Assembly (NCBI RefSeq): GCF_047663525.1
Contig: NC_092587.1
Location: 196,289,501 to 196,353,500, forward strand
Direction: 5' to 3'
Source: Anas platyrhynchos
Lineage: Eukaryota > Chordata > Aves > Anseriformes > Anatidae
Length of the DNA stretch: 64,000 nt
Below are positions 36,816-49,000 of the stretch, piece after piece. The notes under the pieces are model-generated. The model did not search any database, was not told the DNA's origin, and worked only from the letters and a program-made list of their open reading frames with translations. Both the position numbers and the translations under genes were made by a program. Within the stretch, counting starts at the first letter, position 1, and each line of letters opens with the position of its first letter.

Positions 36816-36821
36816 TTTATT
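36816..36821 (-). promoter_or_regulatory. DEUP1: Candidate DEUP1 poly(A) signal
   Basis: TTTATT on the + strand is AATAAA on the - strand. It begins 21 bases after the DEUP1 stop codon. If used, cleavage near 36785-36805 would leave a 3' UTR of only about 40-60 bases. I saw no other canonical AATAAA on this strand between here and the CR1 at 35980. Confidence 0.55.
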
Positions 36822-36841
36822 TTGTTGATTGCGTGCCTGGC

Positions 36842-37012
36842 TTAAGTATGCCTGCTTTCCTGTAGCATGGCATATTTCTTTAGAGTGCTTTCAGAATGTC
36901 TCTGCAGTTCTTCAAGGTGTGAATTTAAACGTTCTTCAAACTCTTTTGTATGTTTCTCTTCCTCTTGAAGGAACTTTTCTGTTTTTGTGAGGATGGACAT
37001 CTCAGGAGAAGA
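36842..37012 (-). CDS. DEUP1: DEUP1 terminal coding exon
   Basis: Fifty-six codons plus TAA. The acceptor is TTTCTCAG (AG at 37013-37014). The product has a charged helix (KFLQEEEKHTKEFEERL, then HLEELQRHSESTLKKY) and ends in QESRHT. It aligns with the human C-terminus, which has the same LEEEK...ELQRH...TLNKY pattern as I know it. The exon starts on a codon boundary, matching the phase of the previous exon. Confidence 0.94.
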   Translation of the reverse strand, partial: SSPEMSILTKTEKFLQEEEKHTKEFEERLNSHLEELQRHSESTLKKYAMLQESRHT

Positions 37013-40000
37013 CTGAGAAATGCACAGAAAGAAATAGTAAAAAACACAAAATTCAACAACGTGCTTGCATAATCAGTTTTTAAACTTAAACACATCTTAA
37101 GGCAGAGCAGCTAATAACCCTCTAAAGCTTTAAACATCTCCAAGAAAATATGACTTCAGGCATACATTTTTACATGCATTCTAGTGGCTAAATAACATAA
37201 TGTGAACATGATGTTTAAACACCTCTGACATTCAGAGCATTGGGATGTAGATTTGCCATTAAAAAATATAAATATCCTGTTAGACAGAATTAAACTGCCT
37301 CAGAACCTCTTAAATCTTTGGATCAGCTAAAGGTCATGTGAGTCATTTGTGTAATTTAGACCAGGACAGAGGACAATAACCTGTTCTTTGGAACTATAGA
37401 AGATAACTAGTGTTGGGTACTGCTGATTGCCTCCTGTAATTTTCTCCCTCTGCCTCTCTTCCATCTCAGAAGATGCTTTCTTAGGAAAGGAAGAAAAACT
37501 GTACTCATTTCAGCACTGTCTACTTCAAGTCCTGATATTCCGGAGGACGTACTAAACTTTATTCACTGCAAGTAGTTCACTGAAAAATTTTATTTCCATT
37601 TAATGAACATTTAGTAGACAGAGACATAAAACATATGAAAATCAGTCTTAAAATGGTTGTCATGGGACACAGAGTTGTATAAAGCAAAGGATGTGAATAA
37701 ATCTTTGCTGGAATGAGTTCTAAAACTGTAAGCAGCATTCTTTGTTAATTCCTTTTGCTAATATTTAAGATCTATTCATTGGAATGTCTGTCAAAAAAAA
37801 AAAAAAAGAAAACAAAACCCTTTTCTTGGTCTAAAGATAATTTGCTTGTTTAAATATATTCAATGTTTATTTGTAAAGATAAAAATGATTTTATGGCATG
37901 AATTTTTAACAGTCAACTGAGAAAAAACTTCATACAGGATCTGTAAAATGTTAAGAGAAAGATATTTTTCTGTCTTTATGTGACCACATATTGAGTAAGA
38001 TTATTAGAAATTATCATCTTAATTAAACCCTGTGTTGAAATATTTTTTAATAACTGTTAGAATTGTTAGCATTGAATCTCTAGTTTTGTTTTTCCTAGAA
38101 TATAAAAAGGAGACTGCCAGTACATCAAATAGGAAGGGCCTCAAATGATTTAAATATCCAAATGCTTTGTGGAAAATGCCAATTCTATTAAACCTGTAAA
38201 TGTTTATTCTAGGATCCATTATATCGGAATGGGGTATTCCCTATTTTCACAGCAACTACAGGCAGATTCAGTCTTTGCTTCAGCCTGGTTTAAAACTGCC
38301 CTTAACAGCTTCTCAGGCCAGAAGATATTAAGTAGAAAATATAGAAATGCTGTAAAGCACTATCCTATTCAAATGGTTTGCAGCAGACCTTGAGATGAAA
38401 TTTAGGGATTTCCCATAAGAAATCCCCTTACTTTTCACAGTACAGCAAGTAAACGATAGCCAGAAATAAATTCTGGATGTAATACCACCCTCTAGACTGA
38501 GCCAGGCTTTCTGGACATACAGGGTTCCTAAAGTGAAATTCACAGATAAAGCAGAATTTTCCTTTACTTGGTGCCTCAAAAGTAAGTGTTTTAATGGGGC
38601 AGGGAAGAAAGTGACTTAATTTGCCAGGTAGGAATATGTAAATATATTCGTTCACCTTGTCCCACAACACTCTTCTATCGCTCCCTGCACTAGCAGGGAT
38701 CTTCCAGTGCTAGAGAAACTCTGGAGGGAAATCACCCACCTTTTGTTTTTCCCTGGAAACATGTGCATGATTCCCCACCCACAAATCACCATTGTTTTCA
38801 CACAAAGAGATTTTCCTGAGATTTCAAATGCTATGGCTACACGCAATTTTTTTCCTCCCCTCTCACGGGCTAGGTCACATAAATATTTTCTTGTGATGTT
38901 TGGATTCAGTGATAGAGTTGGCAGTACTACTCTGAAGTGTTTTAAGATAGCTTTGCATTATGAAGAAGCCACTGTACGTGGAGGCTTTATTTAAAGCAAC
39001 ACCATGTTTCACTTACTCCAAAATCACTGAGTCAATACTGAGCAAATAAAACACTTCCAGAGAGAAGCAAAGGAAACCAGGCAGATGTGCCAGTCTTCAG
39101 AAATATTACATCAAGTTACAAGAGGTTCTCAGAGATTCATTACTGCAGTGTTTACAATTGCTGACTTGTCAGTAGAAACATACTGGCCTCACGATGAAGC
39201 TATCTTCCTAAAATGCTACTGTCCTTTGCTTCAATTGGTACTCACTTTGATGTGTTTTTCTTGAAATACAGTGTGAACCCCAAATGAGACGTTTCTGAAT
39301 TTCCTCAGAGGAGAGAGGAATGTTTATCACAGAACAAGCAGATCGTGGCTCCTTGCAGCTTCTTACCCTGAGGGTCAGACATCACTGACTATCATTTTAG
39401 ATAGGTCCCTAATGCACTGTGTTTATGCACTTTGAGAGAAGGTTGTATCTAAACAGGTCTAAAAGGCAAAATTTCTTGTTAGCAAGTAAGCTTTGTTTTC
39501 CCAGCCTCTGGTCTGTTCTTTCACTATGTCCTATATTATCTTCACTTTCTGTGCCTGAGGAAGGAAAACTATAAAGAAACTGCTTTAATCCCTGTCTCAG
39601 ATGAGACTCACGGTCCCTAGTTTTGAATTTGTTTTCTTCAGATAACGCTTCCTTTATATCTTTCAGTTTTCTAACTGGAGCTGTGCAGAAATGGGTTCAT
39701 TGGTAAGATTTCAGCCTAACTGGCTGGGTAGTTAGGCAACAAGGACTCCGCTATTTCATTACTACAGTGTCAGCTCCCCCCGTGCTTCCTTGGTGTAGAC
39801 CAGTAACAGGAGCCACCCCTTTGCCTCAACATTTGCTGGAAATGAAGGAGGGCACCTGATATATAGACGCATATCTCCATATGTGATACATGTTAAATAT
39901 GTCTTTTCCTTAAACAGAAACTACTCAAAATGCTTATGAGTTATGAAACTGGGTTGCTGGGCAGAAGTGCTCCGGGAAGCCAGGTCTATTCTCTCGCAGA

Positions 40001-43000
40001 GTGCCTGATTAACTTTACTAGTGCTAATCTGTTTCTTGCCCCATGAACTGTCCAACACTCCTGGATGCACATTTAGCAGTGCAGCAAGAAAACATTAACA
40101 TTCAGGATAGTCTAATGTTTAGTGGTCAAATCATGCTCACGGAGCATTAAAGTCTTCTCATGTTTAGCCCTTCTACTACTCTGGAAAGTTGTCACACCAA
40201 GACTACGAATTGGTCTGCCTAATTTTAATTTTCAGGGTGCAGTTTCCTCTAACCCTGCACTGCAGTACACTTTAGGCAGAAGATACAGATGACTTTCTTC
40301 TCAGAAGAATGTGCTTCTGCTTGTATATGAAAATTGAGATTCCTGGGATAACTTCAAGCCACATTTGGAAGACCTAAATACCTTAGCAAGTAGGTAACAA
40401 TATTACAGAAAAGGCATGGACCACTGTGTGCCTCTGGGTAGGATCAAGACTGTCAAAATCATTCCTAATTATGTCCAGTGCTAAAATTTCCACAACTATC
40501 CATTGTAATTTATTTATTAAGTCATTTCCCATCCTTAAAGTTAGAAAGTTTCCTAATGTCTGATTTAAATTTTCTTTGCTACAACCTCTTTATTGTTCTA
40601 CTAAGTCTTGAAAGCAAGAACACGTGATGTGTGTCCATCACCTGAAGGGAACATGACAAAGTATTTGTGACTAAAAGTCACAAATAAAGATCCAGGTTGG
40701 GAAGCACAATGTACATACCTGCTTGCTCCAGCTAATATAGAGAAATTATATAGAAATAGACAATTCTGAACCTGCCAATAATCTTCTTGAATAAATATAT
40801 ATGTATATAAATGATGATTTGATTTTATTGATCTTCTGAACTCCTACCTGCTTTGATCCCTCTCATTTGGGCTTAGACTCTGCTTGAGAAACATCCCTTG
40901 CTTAATAGTTTCATTCTGTACTTTGCCCACACACCAGCTGGCAATGTTTTCCTTACAATCTAGTCAACTGTCTTGGCACCAACCCTGTCCTGAGTGCCAG
41001 CTGGGAAATAGTTTCCCTGCAGCTTGCAAAACTGTCTCAGAATGGGCATTTTCCCTGGGCTGGCTGGAAATAGAAGCTTTGTGCCCTGCTATCTCTGTCT
41101 GACACTTCTGACAGAAGAGAGGATGAGAACTGGTGTTTACCAGACTTTTCCTGAAAAAGTCCAAACAATTCTTTTTGCTGCTAGCAGTTCAAAGAGGAAA
41201 ACTTCCAAGCCAATGAGAAACCAAAAGCCATTCACTTAAAATTCCTATGAGATGGAAACATGGAAATGAGGTCATATAAATGAGGGCTAGCTGGTTCACT
41301 CTGACTGCTGGGCCACAGCTGCTGGGAGCACAGGCTGCACTGCAATCCCTGCTTCCCAGGCAGGTAATCTGTGAATAATGTGGTGCTGTTGTCTACTGGG
41401 AGCTTCTGGAGCATCTTCCAGCAGCCACATCTCTGACAAGAAAGGATGTGTGCACATTTATGAAGCGTACAGCAGAACTGGGGCACGACCAGTGCAACCT
41501 GCCTGAAGATGGCTGTTGGTGTCACGATGCTCTTCTGTCCTAATTAACGTGCCATGTGGCAAGAATATTGCCTACTGGTCCTCCCCATTAAAAGCTGACC
41601 TAGTCTTCCATTTTTTCTCTCAATAGGACTCAAGCACAAACAGTTCAGGATCTCCTGGGTACAAAGACGCATACATCACTGTTGGACAGAGAGATGGCCA
41701 CAGTCCATTCCTCAATAATCTGTAAATTCTATTAAAAGTTGGTGTGGTTGTGTGGTTTGAGGTCTGGAAAACGAGTGCTAAATCTTCTAGTGGAAAAAAA
41801 CAAAATAGGGGCCTGTAGTGGATGCCTAAGGATGGAAAAAAGATACTAAGGAAGAATATAAAGCTCAAATTTAAAGAGAGAGCTGAAGTCGAAGAATTCT
41901 GGAAAGTTTTTCCTTAGAAGCTGCCATAGCCAAAGTGGGATTTATTCCACTTGTCAATGGAGGTTGGTAATCTGCACCCTATGAAGACTGAAAGAAAGAA
42001 TGCTGCTCTATTACTCTTTCATTTCAAGAAAAATAAGGATTACAGCAGTTATCATTTCTGTTCCTTTTCAAATACAATAGCTAACACACAGAAAATAGTT
42101 GCTGCAATTCCTCTAATTTCATCCATCAATCAAATGCTGTGGAAACCGGATTTGTCTAACAGCACTTAAGGCAGAAGTTTGCAGGTATTATGGAAAGACA
42201 TTTAAAGCAGTGCCCCTACAGAAGGCAATGTGAAGCAGAGTGCCCCAATATAGAAGGCAATGAGCTAAAATGTAGAAGTCTCTCCCGCAGTCACATAATG
42301 GCAGGTAATTATCACCATCGTTACTAGTACAGAGATATGGCCCAGTAGGGGATGTTTAATCTTCAGAAAAAAACTGTGGTTATGTTAGGATAAGGTATTT
42401 ACAGTTTTGCTGGGCTAGCACTGAATAAATAACAGTGACAACAGGAATAATCTAATTTTTGGTTCCTTCAGGATTGCATTTGGTCCACAGATGGATGTGG
42501 ACCATTAAAAGAAGCTCTGAAAATATCTATGTTGTAGAAAAACAGTTACTTACTGATAATTTGATTTCTTCTGCATCGTAAGCATGGCTTAGTAAACCGC
42601 CTGTTGTGCCTTTTTCAGAAAACAGCCCGCCAAAGCACAAAGGATACCCCACTGGTGATGATGGAGATTTATCATCCAGTTCCTTTTCATGACCTCTGTC
42701 AAGTTTATAAGATAAAGTGATATCACTTTTTGAGCCAGTGATATTGCCTTGGCCATATGAAGTTGGGCTATGGTTTCTGTGGCATCCACTGGCTGTGAGC
42801 AGAGCAGTCTGTTGAGCTTTCATGTGCCATCCATCTTCATTTTGGGAAGTTCTAAAATAGCAATAAAAATATAAAATCAAAATATGAAAACCAGTTGAAA
42901 CTCCGAGCTATCAGAGCAAAGCCATGCTTTTTGTTCATTTGTTTGACTTTGATTACTCAACTGTTCAAACTGCTTCCTGCACCCAGTTATGGACATAAGA

Positions 43001-46000
43001 TTACGCATTACCAAGCTGCAGCAATTTAGCAACTTTCCACCTAAGTTACTGTGATTGTCTGAGTGTGCATTCTTTGTCTGCTTCAGCTGTAACTTAAATC
43101 ACACTGATTTAAACTCTCCCATCGGAATTTCAGTTGAGTAACCTTGCCATATAATTTTGCAGGATATGATCTAAACCACAAACTGGCCTCAGTATGATGA
43201 GAAATATATAGAACTTAGCCACACAAATACTAGAAACAAAATATCAAATCATAAGAGAGATGAGATTATTTGTGGTCTGGATAATTAGTCAGTTTTGATC
43301 TAATATAACTTTAAAGAACTATATTCGAATAGCTAGAATTTAGAATAAATGCTTAAATCAGTTAAATAAAAAGGATAGTACAGGAAACTTTGATCCTAAA
43401 TCTTTACTGTAACACTAATTTTGCTACTGATTTAATGATAACCCACTGGAAATTAATAAGAGAAAATGCACTGGAAATTAATAAAGGAAATGATGAAATC
43501 TTTAAAGTAATTTTTTTTAAATTACACACAAACATGCTTTTGTAACAATAAGGGAAATCTTCAAGCTTATTGAATTTTCAAGTATTTTATTATGATGTTC
43601 CATAACTCTTGTATCCTGCTTATAGTGATCAGAATGGATGTATGAGCATATATTTGCATTCATTTGAAGCTCTGTGAAGCAAACAATTTTTATGGTTAAC
43701 TACAACAACAACAAAATCTTGCTTCCCATTTCAAATTTCTTCTTCTGACAGTTAACCGAATAACTCTGAAATCACATAGATTAAAGAGCAGAAAATTTTG
43801 AGACTTGTTTGCCCAGATGTCTAATTTTCAAATGGATCTTTACTTGCTTTATATACCAAAACGTGAAACAAACAAACAAACAAAAAAGACAATTCAATTA
43901 TTTCAGATTTTATTACATTTCTGTGACAACATTTCTGGCTATAGTAGAAATTGCCACTGTAGGGAGGCCTGTGCTTATGATGAAAAAAAACTTCACTCTT
44001 GGGAGGTAACTACTGTACTTAAACATGATAGATGTCTGGAAAGATGTTATCATTTAAAAGATCCTAAAACGCTTTACTAATTTGAAATGCAGCTATAAAA
44101 GCTTTTAAAGATCAAGTTCTCTGCCACTAAAACGTGATTACTGTTATATCTAAGAATATGCAGTGCTACTCAGATCCAAGGAAAACAGATTTTATTTTTA
44201 ATAAAAAAGGAAGAATATGCCAAGCACAGGGAAAGGGCAGTGCTGTCTGCAGAAAGATCACACCATCATTTTCTAATGTCGGTTTAAATATTTAGTGCTG
44301 GGAGAAGCACTAAGTATGTGCAGCCCTAATGGCTCCTGCCTGTACATAGGCATGCTGGGGCTGAAACGTGAGACTGAGTCCTCTCTAAATGGGCTGTGCA
44401 GGATAACCCAGAAACCTGATGAAGAACGTATTTTCTCGGATTATAAAGTAGTAGAGATTAAGTTACTCCGAATGCTACAAGAAAGCAAATTATAAGCATG
44501 ATACTATAATATTATTATTACTATGATATTGTTATTATGCATTCAGAGACAAAACTCTCTGAAAATATGTATCAAACCTTCCAGTTCTCTAAATGACCTA
44601 AACTGTTTATCATTTTGGGGGCAGAAATTTCTTCTTTCTTCCATGCTTTTCATTAAAATAAACACACTCTGCCTTTCTGGGCATAGGAGAATGCATTTTA
44701 TTTTTTTTTCTCCTATTTTAAATCTATTCTGCCTATTGTTTGTATGAAGGCCACAGTGAAAAAACTGACACCTTTGAAGATAGATGGCAACGAATGACAA
44801 AATCACAGACTTTTTTTTTTTTTCATTTTGTGTTCTGACCTTTTTGGAAGTAATTTCCTCTGAAAACCCCTAGTAAACTCCATGTGATCTGTGTTCATTT
44901 TTTCCCCAGAACTGGTTCTATATGTATTTAATAACAGTTATTACTGTTATTTTATAGCTTACCTCAGTAAGACCAGAATTTTCAGACTTGGGTGCCTACA
45001 TTTATGGTCGCTTTCACATAGTAAAAAGACATACCCCACGCCCCAGAAAAGAACACCACCAAGACCTGATTTTTTAAAGGCTCTACTTCCTACTGTATTC
45101 AATAAATTGCTGGGGCTGTTTGCTGTCTTGGAAAAACACGCCACCTACGTTTAGGTGTTGTGATATAGATGCTATGCCTTCACTCAAGACAAATTTCACA
45201 GCTGGGGCTTAAATTTCTGCTAGTTCAGTCCAAAATAAAATCTAAAAACAGAGTTCTAGGTTGAGTACAAATATAAAGGTAGGCAAATATCTGCAAATTC
45301 GTAAAAAAAAAAAGATCATTTGTTAATACTGGCGATGCAAATTCACTGTAACTGCAGTTGAATAACTTACGCTTTTAGTGGGGTTATAGAGCATTTAACA
45401 TACACACATACTTCACAAAAATAATGTCACTGTTGGCATGGAGACATATGGGACAAGAAATGAAAGAACAATGTCCTCACAAAGGGAATTTGAGAGAGAA
45501 TAGATTTTTCCATACTCAGGTATATACAAAATCAGCTAGGTCCCCATGAGATCAGCGACTTCCGTGGTGCAAAACAAACTCCTCATGCAGCTCGTGCTGC
45601 TTGACATACCTATTCTTGAGAAAGAGAACAACAGATCTTTAAAGACCAGGATGCCTGCGGGATTATTGTTGCTTTTACCTTGCAAGTGTAACCAGTAACT
45701 TGATTTTAAAAAACTGCTGCTAAGTATTTTCCTGAAGAGACTGTTTTTGCTGCTTCCAGTTTATCTGCTGCAATAACTGATAGGGCCATGAGCATGACTA
45801 AGAATGTAGGACCTCCAAAGGGTGGTGAAGACTTCTTTATGACAGACATGACACTGTCCACACATCCTTTAAGAGACCTCTAGCTACCTCAGCAGGCATT
45901 CAGTCCTAGCCTTTACCTCTCACTTTTTCCACACAAAGTGCAAAAGAGCACTTTGGCTTGGCCAGTTATCTAATTTGTGTATCCATTTATGGTAACTTTG

Positions 46001-49000
46001 CATGGGAACTCATGTGCATGTTTTAATTTCTGAAGAAATATCAAAGAAAATCCTCTTCAGTCAGGCCAAAATTCAAACCAACTGTACATGTACAAAGTAT
46101 GAACAAGGGATAAAAACTCTGGGGATAGAGAATGCTTACTTTAATATTAATAAAATCAATTATCATATATGAGAACAGTAATTAATTAGAAGCAGTTATA
46201 GGTAGGATGTGGCCTCAGTCTTCTTTAGCACAAAGATGCTACTTCTCCATGTGCTGCTTTGTGATACTTAGAATGTCACTGAACACCTAAAGAAAGAAGA
46301 AAATGCCTCTTCCTAAATCATCAGCCTAACTTCCTGCAATTACCTGTATTTTCTCTAGAGGTCTCCTGTCTGTGCCCATGCCTAGGATTCTAGTAGTGAT
46401 CATGAGAGAAAAATATTACAGGGTACACTCAAAGACATTTTTGTCCGTTGTGCAAATATTTCTAGGTTTCTGAATGCACAAACAAAAAGTACAGCTTCTG
46501 AAAATTACCGTTTAAAACACAACCTCCCCACCTTGCACAAACATTGTGTTTCCTTTTTTTTTTTTTTTTCCTGTGTAAAAAAAGTCTTTTTGCCCTTTCT
46601 CCAGTACCATAATTACCATGGAAACAGAACTGCAAATTAAAACAGAAATAACATGGTTTATGCTCACAATAAAATAAAACATACCCCAGAGTTAAACCAA
46701 ACCAACATCAATTGCCTGGCTTATGTGCTCACATTTGATGGTTGAAAATTCAATTTTCTTTTTCTGAGAAAATCTTGGGGTAGTTCCCCATCTGGGGAAC
46801 AGAGAACCAACAGTATACATAGGGCTCAATCTTACAAAGACTGCTGGCTGAGGTATACATACACTGCACATGGAATTTGCCCTGTCTTGTAATCTCTATA
46901 TGCATTAAAAAAAAAAAAAAAAAAGCCTTTAACTTAGGAACATAAATACATGTTTTAGAACCTGAAAAACAGGCCCAATACACCTTTTTCATCAGATTAA
47001 TTAGAATTGTAATTTAACTTGTGTTCAGTAGGGGTGACTGGGATTTCTGTTGTAAGGAAGGTTTCTCTCTCCCTGTTTTGGTTTAACGTTGGGTTTTAAT
47101 GGTTATGAAATCAACATCCTGCAAAACACCTGCATAACTCTTTACACTGAATTCACACGTATGAAGTTTCACAGTTCCTCATGTACAGTAAATGTAATTA
47201 CTGATACAATTGGAAAAATCTTATTTTTGCTCACTTAAGAAGAGTGGAAGCATGAGCAAAAATTGCACCAACCCATCTTTAGTGGAATTATGAGATCTAC
47301 AGGTGCACAACAGCCTGTACCTTAATTTGTCAATCTTTGATTCAGCAAAGCCTTCAACATCATTTGAAGTTTAGTAGCAAAACAGACATAGCTGCTGCTT
47401 CTATATATGCCTGTATATTCACACAGATATTCATATATACATTTATTTCCATGTGAATACTACCTCCATCACTAAACATCATATTTAAAAGGAAAGTTTA
47501 GGCAAGACTGTATCAACAGATAATACAATGCCTTTCTACTATACAGAAGAAAATCACTTTATGGTTTGCCATAAGCTTGAATGTATGATTCTGAAATCTT
47601 ATCCTGTACAATTTTGGCTCCACTTTATTTAAACTTTTGTTTCACAGAACTGTTTTACATTAGTGCTATTGCATAAATTCTTTGTTATAAATGATCAAAA
47701 TATTTAGATTTCTATTAATTTTTAATCTCCTGTAGTGTGAAATATTGTTTAGCAGAGAGTTTAATTTTCTTTTTATTACTGCAGTGCCATGATGATAACA
47801 CATTTGAAGGTCCTTCAGTGCTTCACTGAATACAAGGAATTAAGAAGTAAAGACATCACTACCATACGTTTTCTATGAGACTAAGTGTTCTTAAGTCACA
47901 TTACTTTTCCCTAACAAGTTTACTGTGATAACAATTTATTCAGGGCATCTGAATTTATGTTTCTTTAAAAAAAAACCACAAAAACAAAACACAAAACAGA
48001 TCACCCAAGAACACCAAAACTTTACAAGGCATTAAAATACATTTAATGAAGCTTCCAACAAACGGACCTGGTAGGACACAAAGCTTTTCAGCAGGAGCTG
48101 TAGTTCAAACTGCTTATTAAGATAACCTCCTGTGGAGCAGTTTACCTCTCATGTTAGTTTGTATATCCTTTCCTTGTCTTGTTTTTATTTGGCAGTAAAT
48201 ATTCATTCTGTCCTGTTTTGCAAAACCTGGAGCTAAGAATAACTTAAGCAGCGTAAAAAAGGTTTTAAAACTATTTCACATGAAAAATATTAAAATAGGC
48301 AAACATTTCTGAGACTTCATTTATTGCCAAATTCAGTTAGCCATAAAAATGTATGAAAACCTTGCAAATATACTGAGTCTGATATTTAGGTTGGTGGGAG
48401 TTCTGAATGAAAAAAAAAAAATCCTTACAAGTTCGGTCCAATTACATACTTCCAGGAAGTTAATAGAAAGTTTCATATATAAGTACAATCTAAATATTAC
48501 CTCTCTTCCTTTTCCTGCATCTTTGAACTGGCTTGGTAACTGTGCTCTGTTTCTCCATATATATCCATGCCACCCAGTATTGATGTTTCTGTGTCATTTT
48601 GTAGTTTAACAAGACTATTCTGTAATCTTACATTCTCATGTTCCAGTTTGTGAATGGAAGCTGTGAAATTTCCATGTTCTTTGTTAGATAAATCTATACT
48701 CTGTGAAAGGAGATAAAGCCATCACTAAATAGGCATATTTTCCACAATAAATGGGTGTTAGTATTTTCAACAAGCAAACACAAAACAATGTTCTATGCTA
48801 AAGAAAGACCTAGCTACCACATATAATCATGCAGCACTTATAGCAAACCAAGAGAATTGCCTCCAGAAAAAAACAACACTGTAGATAAATGGGAAAGAAA
48901 GGATAACAGCCTCTATAACACAATAAAACAAATTAAAATTTCTCAACGAACAGTGCATTCAAAATGTTATTGTTGTAAATTCATCATCACTAGCATTGTA

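Larger units (their letters stand above)
42852..48500 (-). other. DEUP1: DEUP1 intron (about 5.6 kb)
   Basis: AT-rich intron, no exon recognised. It contains a 25-base tandem duplication at 43444-43493, an A run at 46907-46924 and a T run near 46553-46569. Confidence 0.7.
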
